From contig JAIGNY010004413.1 of the NCBI GenBank assembly GCA_020152595.1, positions 105,001-169,000 of the forward strand: 64,000 bases of DNA, written 5' to 3'. Both the position numbers and the translations under genes were made by a program. Position 1 is the stretch's first letter. The number at the start of each line of letters is the position of its first letter. Below the pieces are notes generated by a model. The model saw nothing but the letters and a program-made list of their open reading frames with translations. It had not been told where the DNA came from and did not search any database. Positions 25,801 to 37,800 of this stretch are shown here, one piece after another. The stretch is from Chiridota heheva. Its lineage: Eukaryota > Echinodermata > Holothuroidea > Apodida > Chiridotidae.

Positions 25801-28800
25801 ATTGGGAAATACATATATTTCAGTCCATTTAGAAATGTAATTATTGGGGTTCAGCTTTCATTTGTTTCATCCGGGCTATTATAGAAAGAACCTAAATCCT
25901 TTTTTTATATGTGATTTTAGTGTCCCTTTTACTTGTTTATCGTAACAAGCAAAAAATCCTCGCTTATTTATCATTAGAATTCTATAAGCCTTATTTCATT
26001 ACTACACATTTACAATGTAGTACTTTCGCTATTTTGGGAAGAAAACACTCACCAACTCCGGAATTTGGAAGAGATCGCTATCCATCTCAGCAGGCTCTAT
26101 ATTCTCCTCTTCCTCAATCTGGTCGAGTTCTGGTACATCTTTTTTATCAGAAGTACCTTCCGACCCCTCTGAATCATCATTATTTTGAAGAAAACATAGG
26201 AGTCGGAAGGCACGTTTGACGTTGTATCTCGCCATTTTGTTGTATCGAATGTGCGAGGAAAAAAAGAAAGAAAAAAAAAGAAGCGGATTGACGTCATCAT
26301 CAGAGACCTTTTAGGCATGTAGAAGGGGTGCATCTGTTATTGTAATAGTTCGTCTGAACGATCTATTTCTCCTCTACCCGTAGAGATTTTAAAAATTCCA
26401 ATACAATATTTGGGCCGGTTTTTATGATTTTTTTGATAAAAAAAGGTCAAAAATGGCCCAAAATCACAAATTTTGGCATATTTTCTTCAAAAAAACACAA
26501 ACATTGACCAAGTACAAGTAAAAATCGTGTAGCAACCAACAATTCAAACTATCTTTATACTTTACCTGGAAAAAATATTCATGTATGCATTCGTCGTAAT
26601 CTTCTTTTTTCTTTTTGTTTTCAACGTTTTTTTAAAAAAATGCACTTTTTTGTAAAGATTTTACTCAATTTTTTGTAATCTAACTCCCCAACAAAATTAC
26701 CATATTATGACAGATCTATTCAATCTGGTTTGAATGAACTTATTTGCAGCTCTATAGGATTTTGGGAAGGTACTCAAATGTTTTTCTGGAAAAGGGATCG
26801 TAAGCGTGACGGTCATTGTGACGCTGGGAGAGTAAGGGTTAAAGAACGATTCATGTCATGTCAAATATTTCGTGATATGCAAATGACATAACAATTAATA
26901 TAAAATCAATCAGCATGAAAAAAAAGCATCGGAACCACATAAACTTTTGGTTCTAGTTTTCTTCTCTTTTTTTTTTTGCTCTCTTTTTTTCATATGTATC
27001 CTTTTTTATATATTGTGTTCTTGTTTCTATTTATAAATATATTTATATGTTTCAAATATATCTATGTCATGTCTCATGGACTTTATTACGTTTAAGAAGT
27101 TTTCTAAACTTTCTGTAGAGCCTCAACCTTTTCTTGTGATCTTTAAAGTCATACAGTATCAGTCTTTTAAGAGCACTGGTTTTTATCTTTAAATCAAAAT
27201 CAGTGGTTTCTTTATTTTATTTTATTTATTATTTTTTCTACTCTCCTTACCACATTTCCTTTGTACCTTCCCTACCTCTCTATCCATTTTCTATCTATTC
27301 TTCTTCCTGTCTTCTATTCTTCTTCCTGTCTTAATCTTGCACCATAAATTTTAAACACCCTCTTGGCACATTTGACTCTGACTGTCACAGTGCCATTAAA
27401 CATCAACAAAGAAACAAACAGTGATTTCTTTTTCATTTATCCTATTTTTCCACTTCGTTTGCTTCCAAAGATAGTCCACCCAAAAATAGTTGCATACAGC
27501 TTCTCTCATTCAATACTACATTTGTGGTGTCTTTGGTGAATAAAATACATGGAGGCAATAAGCTAAATTACTATATTTATCAGAAATAATGAATGAGGCA
27601 AAAAATTCAAGTTTAAAAAGATTGATTACTTGTACTATCAGATATTCAAGAAAAAAGTATGCTTATATTTTGCTTATAGGCCTATTTAGCCTCGGTCACA
27701 AAAGTTTGAAGTAAGAAAACAGATTGCAATAAGGACTTTTTTAATCTTACACTTTCCTCCCAGTGAACAGTTTAAAGATGTCAATAGCTGAATTTGAAAG
27801 ATCCATACTTACAATCTTAGAAAGATCATGGTCTTACAACAAAATTTCTCGCATAATAACAAATCAGCCACAATTCAAAAGAATTCTTATTTAAAGAATG
27901 TGGTACTAAAATTCTACACATTGAGCAATCATTACACAATCAATTTTGAGGCAGCTCTAGTCTTTTAATTTAAAACGCTAAATGTTTTTAATTTTCTCTT
28001 CTCAGCTCCTTCATTGGCGCTTTCCTCACAACCATAATCAATATCTTGGTTTTTGTCATGCTGCTGGGTGCAGCTGGTTCCATTACAACTGGCTACAAAA
28101 TCTGGTGCAGTAAATTAGAGAACAGGCCATTGCATTATAGCCCAGTCACGTAAGTAACTCTTCATCAGAGATACATTTGTATGCACCAATCAGAATGTTC
28201 AGAATTATATATAAAGGTCTACATGCCTTATAGAGCAGTCAATTTAGCATGAAACAAACAATAAATTACAAAGAAATTGCACATTTCTCTAAGATTGCTT
28301 AGAACCAAAATATGGTTTTCAGAAGATGTTAGGATCATTGTGTTAAGATTAATTACTTAAAACAATTAACTTTTTTTAGATATGAGAGTATGACACTAGA
28401 TTACATTGTGAAGTACAAGTTTTTGGTTCCGATGCGATAACATCAGGAACTTATGCGGTCATGATGGCGTATGTATGTGTGTGTGGGTGTGTGAATGGAT
28501 TTATATCATATTTGGTGCACAGGTAGCCCATGGTTTGTAGATGTGCCCTATTGTTTTTGGTGTTGATGTCATGCATATTATTGAGTGGGCGGGGCTAAAT
28601 ATCAAAATTTTGAAATGTACATATTTTAACAAACGTATGTCTGTTTTGTTTTATATTTGGTATGTTGTTAGGTAGTGTTTACATGTTCATGGTATAAAAA
28701 AAACGTTGAATCTCATTATTATGTGCAGTGAGCGGGGCTTAAAGTGTTTTTTTCTTCCAATTTAAGAAACAATATTTCTTTTTAAGTTTTTAAAGATTTG

Positions 28801-31800
28801 TAAGAAAGCTTGCTTAGTTTAGTTGCTAATGTGTGGGTGCTTATCCCTTAATCTACCAGCACTTTTTTGAAAATGCACTTGGGAGGCGGGGTTAAAGATG
28901 GGGCACTCAATATTGCCGTGTGGTAGAGTAAGGGTTAATCACAGGCTGATTATCAAAGGGTCCTCTGTCTTCCGAGCAGAAGAGTCAGGCTTGTTCCTCT
29001 TCAGTGGCCTAGTGGGCCGCACACCGGGACCATGCTGCATATAGTTTTGAGCTGGCACACTTGTCGCGGGCTGATTAACCTTTACTCTAAGAGCACTTTT
29101 TTTTTGAAAAGGCGCTTGGGAGGCGGAGTCAAAGATAAGGCACCCAAAACTGTGATAATATTGCTGCGTGATAGAGTAAGGGTTAACCCTTGCTCTACCG
29201 GAACATTTGAGATTACAGTGTTATTTTAGGTAACTTTTCGAAAAGGAGGCTTTTTCACAAATTCAATTTCATTTTCTACTGTAACAAGTTTATGTTACTC
29301 GAAAGCTAAGACTTTGGGCTTATTTGAAAGCTAAGACGTTGGTCTACATCATTTTCAGGTCAAATATGCAAATGAGGTCATTAATTAAGATTATTAGCTG
29401 TCCTAAAACTGTTATCTTTGTGATATTCTCTGCTCTTTTGTGGCTAATTACAAAAAAAAATATTGATTAAATTTATGAATTGTTGAAAGAAGGACCTTTC
29501 ATTTGATACTACTCTTTTATTTTTTGGAGCAAGGAAAAAATTAATACGTCAATTTTAGATTTTTGACCTAAAAATTGACCTCTGATTCTGCTATGATGTA
29601 TCTGATAGAATTTGGCACTATAATTTCCCATAAACATGCCTTGTTTCTTTCTCTGATGCACAAAACTAATATAATATAATAAGTCAATGTTTACACCATT
29701 ATTTTAAAAAAATGATATGCAAATTCAAATTAGTTAACTATCCTCACTTGTTATGTACAGACTTGAAATTTTCAGTTTATGACCCAATTTCAACCATTGG
29801 AAGCTTTGAAAATACTTTTTATTTATTCAGGTTATGCTGAATGTCTTTAGAAACTTACTTCTGTTGGTTCCAGTAGGAATTCTCGGTAAAAAGATACTCA
29901 AAAATGGTTCAGAGCATCAGTAATCATGTTGACATTGCCAAACTTGGTATCCTTCACTGACAGTTGGTACCGCATATAAAATGTCAACAAATTTGTCTAA
30001 ATATGGGAAAATACTTATGAGAAATACAATTTAAAGTGTTTCCAAGGAAGAGGGGGACGGTTGTCAGGTGGGTTTTCAGGCTTTTTGGTGAGCATGCGAA
30101 GCATAATGCAAACCGATGTAATGGCGATTTCGGCCGTCTGGCTGTCCGGCCGGCCGGTCACAGTTTTTCCTGAAATTTCCTTAGAAATGATAAAGTTTTT
30201 TTTAGAATTCCTCAGAAAATTTTATAGTTTCTTAGAGTTCCTTATGGAAGGTTAGAATTCCCTTACAAAATGTTAAATTTTTTTAGAGACAACACTTTAG
30301 ACTGATTGAAGAATTAAGTTCCTTAAGTCTACAAAATATTTGATAATTCCTTAGAAAATAACTGTAAATGATATAATTTTCCAATATTCTTCACAGATCC
30401 TCGAGCGTCTCTATCGTAGCACTGGAGATTTAAAATTCTTTAAAATATTTGGGCACCAACGTTGTATCAGGCATGATTATTAAACTCCGCATTTATTATT
30501 GTTGTCATTTGCATCAAGTTGCTGCAGTATATAAACTGACCAGACTTTTTTATTTAGTATGCTCAGTCAGGGAGTGTGACAGAATGTGACTGCATATGGA
30601 CATAGGGAGGGATGCTTTGTGGGACATGGATGGGGGCCATGTGGGACATATGATATAATATATGCCATGTGGTATATACTAAGGGCTATATCAGGCATGA
30701 TTATTTGACTCCGTTTTTTTTTCTTATTCAACAAATCATTTGCATATAAGTTATTTAATATAATTATGAACTGACACTTTCATATATAGTATGCTCAATC
30801 AGGGCTGTGATAGGATGAGACGTCTTATGGAGCCTATGGGATGTCATGAGGGACATGGGGTGGGATGTCATGTTGAACATTGGGTGGGATGCCTTGTGGG
30901 ACATGGGGTGGGATGCCATGTGGGTCATGGGGTGGGATACCATGTAAAACAGGGTCGAATGCCATGTAGGATATATGGTGGAATGCCATGCGGGACAGGG
31001 TGGAATGCCATGGGATGGGATGGTATTGGATGTCTAAGGGATATGGGGTTGGCACATGGGGTGGGATGCCATGTGGGACATGGGGTGGGATGCCACACAA
31101 AATAAGAGTGTGACATAGGTTGGTATGCCATGTGTGACATAGGGTAGGAGGTTATGTAGGAGCCTTGGGGACATGGGATGTGATGCCATGTGGGACATGA
31201 AGTAGGATGTCATTGGGAGGGATACCATATGGAGCATATGGTGGGAACCAATGTGGGACAAAAGGTGGGATGCCATGTGGGATATCAGGTAGGATCAGGT
31301 AGGAAGCCACTGATGTGGGACATACGGTGGGATGCCATGGTGGACATAAGGAGAGATGCCATGTGGAACACAGGGTGGGATGCCATGTGGAACACAGGGA
31401 GGGATGCCATGTGGGACATATGGTGGAATGCCATGTAGGACATATGGTGGAATGCCATATGAGACATACTGTATGGTTGAATGCCATGTGGGAGATATGG
31501 TGGAATGCCATGTGGGACAAGACATGGGATGGGATGTTATGTGGGACAAGACATGGGATGGGATGTCGTGTGGGACATGGGGTGGGATGTCATTTGGCAC
31601 ATGGGATGGGAACCATGTGGGATATGGGATGGGAACCATGTGGGACATAGGGTGGGATGCCATGTGGGTCATAGGATGGGATGCCATGTGGGACAAGGGA
31701 TGGGATTTCATGTGAGACAAGGGATGTTATATAGGACTTAGTGTGAGATGCCGTTTTTATAATTGGCCAGGTCATATGATATGGTGTCAGTAAATTTGCA

Positions 31801-34800
31801 TGGGCATGTGAACCATGACGGTATTAACCGTTCTAGTTAATACTTGGAGGGGGGACCAGGGGAATTACTCCTGGTCCCCCTATCCCCCTGTCCTAATGAC
31901 ATCCTACTTCATGTCTCACATGGCATCACATCCCATGCCCCCAAGGCTTTCTACATAACCTCCTACCCTATGTCACACATGGCATACCAACCTATGTCAC
32001 ACTCTTATTTTATGTGGCATCCCACCCCTCCCACCCCATGTGCCAACCCCATATCCCTTAGACATCCAATACCATCCCATGTCCCACATAACATCCCATC
32101 CCATGGCATTCCACCCTGTCCCACTAGCATTCCACCATATAGCCTACATGGCATTCCACCCTGTTCCACATGGTATCCCACCCCATACCCACATGGCATC
32201 CCACCCCATGTCCCACAAGGCATCCCACCCAATGTTCAACATGACATCCCACCCCATGTCCCTCATGACATCCCATAGGCTCCATAAGACGTCTCATCCT
32301 ATCACAGCCCTGATTGAGCATACTATGTATGAAAGTGTCAGTTCATAATTATATTAAATAACTTATATGCAAATGATTTGTTGAGTAAGAAAAAAAAAAC
32401 GGAGTCAAATAATCATGCCTGATATAGATAGCCCTTAGTATATACCACATGGTATATATTATATCATATGTCCCACATGGCCCCCATCCATGTCCCACAA
32501 AGCATCCCTCCCTATGTCCATATGCAGTCCTAAAGAATATGGCCCCTTCCAGAATCCAAATTGCTTCCAAATAAAAATTTCCCCCTAAATGGGACTGCTA
32601 GGCCCTCAACATGGGTTTCGTGCCCCCAACATAGGTCTCTTGCCCCCAACATGGGAGCCTTTTCCCTTTAAATTGTAATCCTACACCACTGCACCACAAG
32701 CTGACAACATGGAATTGGGATTTGGCGAAATAGATATATGGTCTAAATTGTGGCAGTACGAATTAGGACAATTCATGTTTATTACATCGGATTTTAGTGA
32801 CCCATTAACATATGTTCTTGTTTGTAATCTTTACAAGCAAATAATTCCAGCTAAATTATAGGGTTTTATTTGTCAAGAGATGCACATTAGGCTAAGCATA
32901 GTACTTTAAATAGTAGGCTATTATGGAATTTAAAAAATGCATTCGCCATTTCAAAAAGCATGCTATCAAATTCTGCAGGTTCTGATATTCCCTTGCCCTC
33001 TCCTGGGTTTGGTCCAGGTAGTAAAGCCCCGTCAGATAAGCCTTCCGACTCTTCCCACTCTCAGTTTCACATTGAAACAAGAGTCATAAGGCACTTTCTG
33101 CATCTCACAAGAATGCCATATTTCGCATCTGGTCGTAAATGTGAACAATTCTAAATGTAACTCACGTCATGATGCAATAACAATGTTTTTGTGGCTTAGG
33201 AGGTATGTTTTTTATTGTGAATATGTGTGAAAGACCAATTTATTTGCTACTTACTGTTTTTTAAAACTTTTCATTATGATATAGGAGTGTGATCCTACAA
33301 TTTGTTAACAAAAAGGGTCAAAAAGTCACCAAAAATTTCTAAATTTGACATATTTTATAAATGATTTAAAAATTATGACTAGTTATGAGTAAAATTCAAT
33401 TAGATTTGGACAATTTCACTTGTCTATATATTAAATCTTTTTCATTACCAAGCAATTTTTGTCGATTTTTCAAAAATATGCATTTTCTGAAAACTTTAAA
33501 AACAAAAAGTGAAATTTTTGATTGTTTACACAAAATGTAATGCAAAACAATTAGTATAGGACCCCAAAAAAAAAAATATATATATATATATATCTTTCCA
33601 AGATCTATGCAATGAAACCGTTTGCACAGGATTTTGGTAAGGTCCCGATTTTATTTTTAGAGAAAGGTAGTTTGAAAACAGCGATATTATTGCCATGTGG
33701 TAGAGTAAGGATTAAAGTCCAAGATTGGTATTGGTCATCAAACTTCAATATATAGGATAAAGAACAGTTATTGAGGAAAATGACAGAACATGCCCCAAAA
33801 TGTTCTTCTATTTAGAAGATCTTGGCTTAGCTCGCTTTTATAAAGTTCATACCTTACGTGACTTGAAACAGAAATGTACTAGACAGGAAGTGACATGTGG
33901 ACATTGTACAGACCACATTGACCATACTGGATTGCAACCTGAGGGGACTTGACATGAACTGAAAGAAAACTCAACCACCAAAAATCACACAAACAAATTG
34001 AGGAAGCACTCAAAGACAGATACAGTACTGTATTGCTTGTGGACAAGATACTTAGTTTGTAAAGATTATGCAATCAAACATACATAAAAAGTAACAAACG
34101 AGCAGTAGGGAGAAAAAGAAGTATATACAAAATCTTAAGAACACTTAAATTATTAATGTATGATCTAATTAAATGACAGTCTTAAGGAGTTGTATATTAA
34201 GATTAATATATTAAGATTAATGTCTAAATCCAACATCACAAATCCCGAACCTTAAATATTTCAAATGCTGTCTTGAAATTGAATGGTAATTTTACTTTGA
34301 TATTAAAGCTTCTTTTAAAATTACATTAATTCTGGTATTCTATTAGCATTCATAGAGCTGTAATTGACCGACACCATTTCATCAGTGGCGATGAAAAGCT
34401 TACAAGTGTACATGAATTTGGGATTGAAGTACTCTTTCAATTTGATGGAAGCATTCAACAACCGTGATATTAACTGTTTTTACCAGTTGATCATCTTTTG
34501 ACAAGTCTCCTTTATCGTAATGGTGTAAAATATTCAGACCAGCATTTGTAGCTCTACTTACCTATTCTACTACCCTTGCTTTGGTGTCGGCATCTAGTTA
34601 AAGTTTTTGGTTGAAGTTTTCATAACTTAAGTTATGAATGGTGTACATTCATGTATTAACTTGGCACAGAGGTAGAGGACATGTTTACTGTTCAAATGAG
34701 CGGGATTGGGGGGTTATTTGTGCATACTAATTAGCTTATTTGCATAACAATGAAAATATTTGTATCTATGATATCTCTTAAATTAAAGTGAGACTGAGGA

Positions 34801-37800
34801 TTTTCTTTACACAAATGATCATATGGGCCATTCTCTGTTATGTTTGTGACTAGCTAGAGAATGGCTTTAGGGGATCCGTGGGAGACCCCAGGGGATCCGT
34901 GGGAGACCCCAGGGGATCCGTGGGAGACCCCAGGGGATCCGTGGGAGACCCCAGGGGATCCGTGGGAGACCCCAGGGGATCCGTGGGAGACCCCAGGGGA
35001 TCCGTGGGAGACCCCAGGGGATCCGTGGGAGACCCCAGGGGATCCGTGGGAGACCCCAGGGGATCCGTGGGAGACCCCAGGGGATCCGTGGGAGACCCCA
35101 GGGGATCCGTGGGAGACCCCAGGGGATCCGTGGGAGACCCCAGGGGATCCGTGGGAGACCCCAGGGGATCCGTGGGGATCCGTGGGAGACCCCAGGGGAT
35201 CCGTGGGAGACCCCAGGGGATCCGTGGGAGACCCCAGGGGATCCGTGGGAGACCCCAGGGGATCCGTGGGAGACCCCAGGGGATCCGTGGGAGACCCCAG
35301 GGGATCCGTGGGAGACCCCAGGATCCGTGGGAGACCCCAGGGGATCCGTGGGAGACCCCAGGGGATCCGTGGGAGACCCCAGGGGATCCGTGGGAGACCC
35401 CAGGGGATCCGTGGGAGACCCCAGGGGATCCGTGGGAGACCCCAGGGATCCGTGGGAGACCCCAGGGGATCCGTGGGAGACCCCAGGGGATCCAGGGGAT
35501 CCGTGGGAGACCCCAGGGGATGGGAGACCGTGGGAGACCCCAGGGGATCCGTGGGAGACCCCAGGGGATCCGTGGGAGACCCCAGGGGATCCGTGGGAGA
35601 CCCCAGGGGATCCGTGGGAGACCCCAGGGGATCCGTGGGAGACCCCAGGGGATCCGTGGGAGACCCCAGGGGATCCGTGGGAGACCCCAGGGGATCCGTG
35701 GGAGACCCCAGGGGATCCGTGGGAGACCCCAGGGGATCCGTGGGAGACCCCTAGGGGTCCAGTGTTACGTTTGTGACCTCCCAAAGAATGACCCCAGAGG
35801 ATCCCTGGGAGACCTCGGGGTCCACTTGGGCCATTCTCTGTTATGTTACGTTTGTGACCAGCCAGAAAATGGCCCCCAGTGGATTCTTGGGAGACTCCAG
35901 CAGGAGTCCACTTAGGCCATTCTCTTACGTTACGTTTATGACCAGCCAGAGAATGGCCCCAGGAGTCCACAATTATTCCATGGGGTCCACTGGGGCCGTT
36001 CCCTGTTATGTAAGGTGTGTGACCAGCCAGAGAATGGCTCCAGTGGATTCTTGGGAGACTCCAGCAGGAGTCCACTTAGGCCATTCTCTTACGTTACGTT
36101 TATGACCAGCCAGAGAATGGCCCCAGGAGTCCACAGTTAATCCCTGGGGTTTACTGGGGCAGTTCCCTGTTATGTAAGGTGTGTGACCAGCCAGAGAATG
36201 GCCCCAGTGGATCCCGGGAAACCCCAGGGGTCCACAGTGGAGACTCCAGGGATCCACAGTGGAGATCCCAGGGGTCCCCAGTAGATCCCCGGGAGACCCC
36301 AGGGGCCCTCAGTAGATCCCCGGGAGACACTAGGGATTCCCAGTGGATCCACGAGAGACCCAGGGGTCCCCAGTGGATCCCGGGGGTCCCCAATGGATCC
36401 CTGGGAGACCCCCGTGGATCTCCAAGGTTCCACAGTGGATCAAGGGAGACCCCAATGGATCTCTGGGATCCTGTGGTTCCACTGTGGATCCCCAGGAGAC
36501 CCCGGGGTCCATAGTGGAACCCGGGGGTCCACAGTGGATCCCCAGGAGACCCGGGGTCCACAGTGGATCCCCAGTTTTCTATTACATTATGTGTGTGACC
36601 AGTCAGAGATTGGCCCCAGTGGAGATCCAGGATACCCTGGGGGTCCACTGGGGCAGTTCCTTGTTACATTAGGTGTGTGACCAGCCAGAGAATGACCCTA
36701 GTGGATCCCGGGGAGAGACCGGGGGTCCACTGGGGCCGTTCCCTGTTATGTTACGTGTGTGTCCAGCCAGAGAATGGCCCATATATGTGAAGAGGCTCAT
36801 TGTCTACACTAAATGGTGAGGTGTAATGTGCATATTAATTAGGTTATTTGCATAACAATAGATTTTCGTAGAAATTTTCTAACCTGAGATAATTACTTGG
36901 TACAGTGGTAGATGGCATTGGTATTGTTCAGTTGTGTGTGCATACTAATTAGATTATTCACATAACAATGAAGATATTTATATCTACATGAATTATATCT
37001 CTTGAATTAAAGTGGGAGTGCGGATTTTGTTTACACAAATTATCATATATGTGAAGAGCATTGTCTACACTTAATGGTGAGGTGTAATAAGCATATTAAT
37101 TAGGTTATTTGCATAACAATAGACTCAGATAAAATATTTAGGGTAGAAGATGACATGATGATAAAGTAGCTGAAGGAATTAGGATGATGGTGGGATTTCA
37201 TGTGGGACGGTGGAGTTGTATGTGGGGTGGGATAATGGTCAGGATGTGTTGGCATATTGGACAGGACAGATTGTTATGTGGAACAGGGTTGGTTGGCATG
37301 TGGAACGGGTTGGGTTGGCATGTGGAACATGGTGGGTTGGCATGTAGAACGGGGTGGGTGGGCATGTGAAACGGGGTGGGTTGGCATGTGGAACGGGGTG
37401 GGTTGGCATGTGGAACGGGTTGGGTTGGCATGTGGAACATGGTGGGTTGGCATGTAGAACGGGGTGGGTGGGCATGTGAACGGGTGGGTTGGCATGTGGA
37501 ACGGGGTGGGTTGGCATGTGGAACGGGTGGGTTGGCATGTGGAACGGGGTGGGTTGGCATGTGGAACGGGTGGGTTGGCATGTGGAACGGGTTGGGTTGG
37601 CATGTGGAACATGGTGGGTTGGCATGTAGAACGGGGTGGGTGGGCATGTGAAACGGGGTGGGTTGGCATGTGGAACGGGGTGGGTTGGCATGTGGAATGG
37701 GGTGGGTTGGCATGTGGAACGGGGTGGGTTGGCATGTGGAACGGGGTGGGTTGGCATGTGGAACAGGGTGGGTACATGTGGGAAAGGGTGGAATGGCATG

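Larger units (their letters stand above)
24211..26842 (-). mobile_element. TTAA-flanked DNA transposon (piggyBac-like ends), element 1
   Basis: A TTAA occurs at each end (24211-24214 and 26839-26842). Immediately inside is a perfect 14-bp inverted repeat, CCCTTACTCTCCCA at 24215 and its complement ending at 26838. The element body is 2,624 bp. TTAA duplications and CCC-starting termini are the hallmark of the piggyBac superfamily, but no DDE transposase domain is visible, so the assignment rests on the ends only. It carries a two-exon minus-strand ORF (separate entry). A diverged 4.5-kb relative lies at 29187-33711 and two ~100-bp relatives lie at 28845 and 29079. Family R resumes seamlessly on both sides, so this is an insertion. 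The 42.43-kb copy of family R (CGATATCTAAAGAACGATAC) resembles the empty site. Confidence 0.85.
29183..33715 (-). mobile_element. TTAA-flanked DNA transposon, element 2 (decayed, 4.5 kb)
   Basis: TTAA at 29183-29186 and 33712-33715. The inner ends are CCCTTGCTCTACC and GGTAGAGTAAGGA, a 13-bp inverted repeat with two mismatches. The left 800 bp parallel element 1, for example GACCCAATTTCAACCATTGGAAGC against GACCCAATTTCAGCCATTACAAGC (each quoted in part), and so does ACTTACTTCTGTT. The right 1.2 kb also parallels element 1 and contains the exon-1 relic. The middle is replaced by a large foldback (30588-32529), so the exon-2 equivalent is gone. Confidence 0.8.

Noticed and set aside
30791..32348. 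Multiple 60-144-aa frames rich in HGIPPHVP or VGCHVGHG
   Set aside because: Products of the 24-bp minisatellite and its inverted copy. Matching frames appear on opposite strands because of the foldback.
34867..36075. 402-aa minus frame and 297/345-aa plus frames as protein genes
   Set aside because: They are translations of a 21-bp satellite, overlap in several frames on both strands, and have no start context, splice signals or non-repeat domain.
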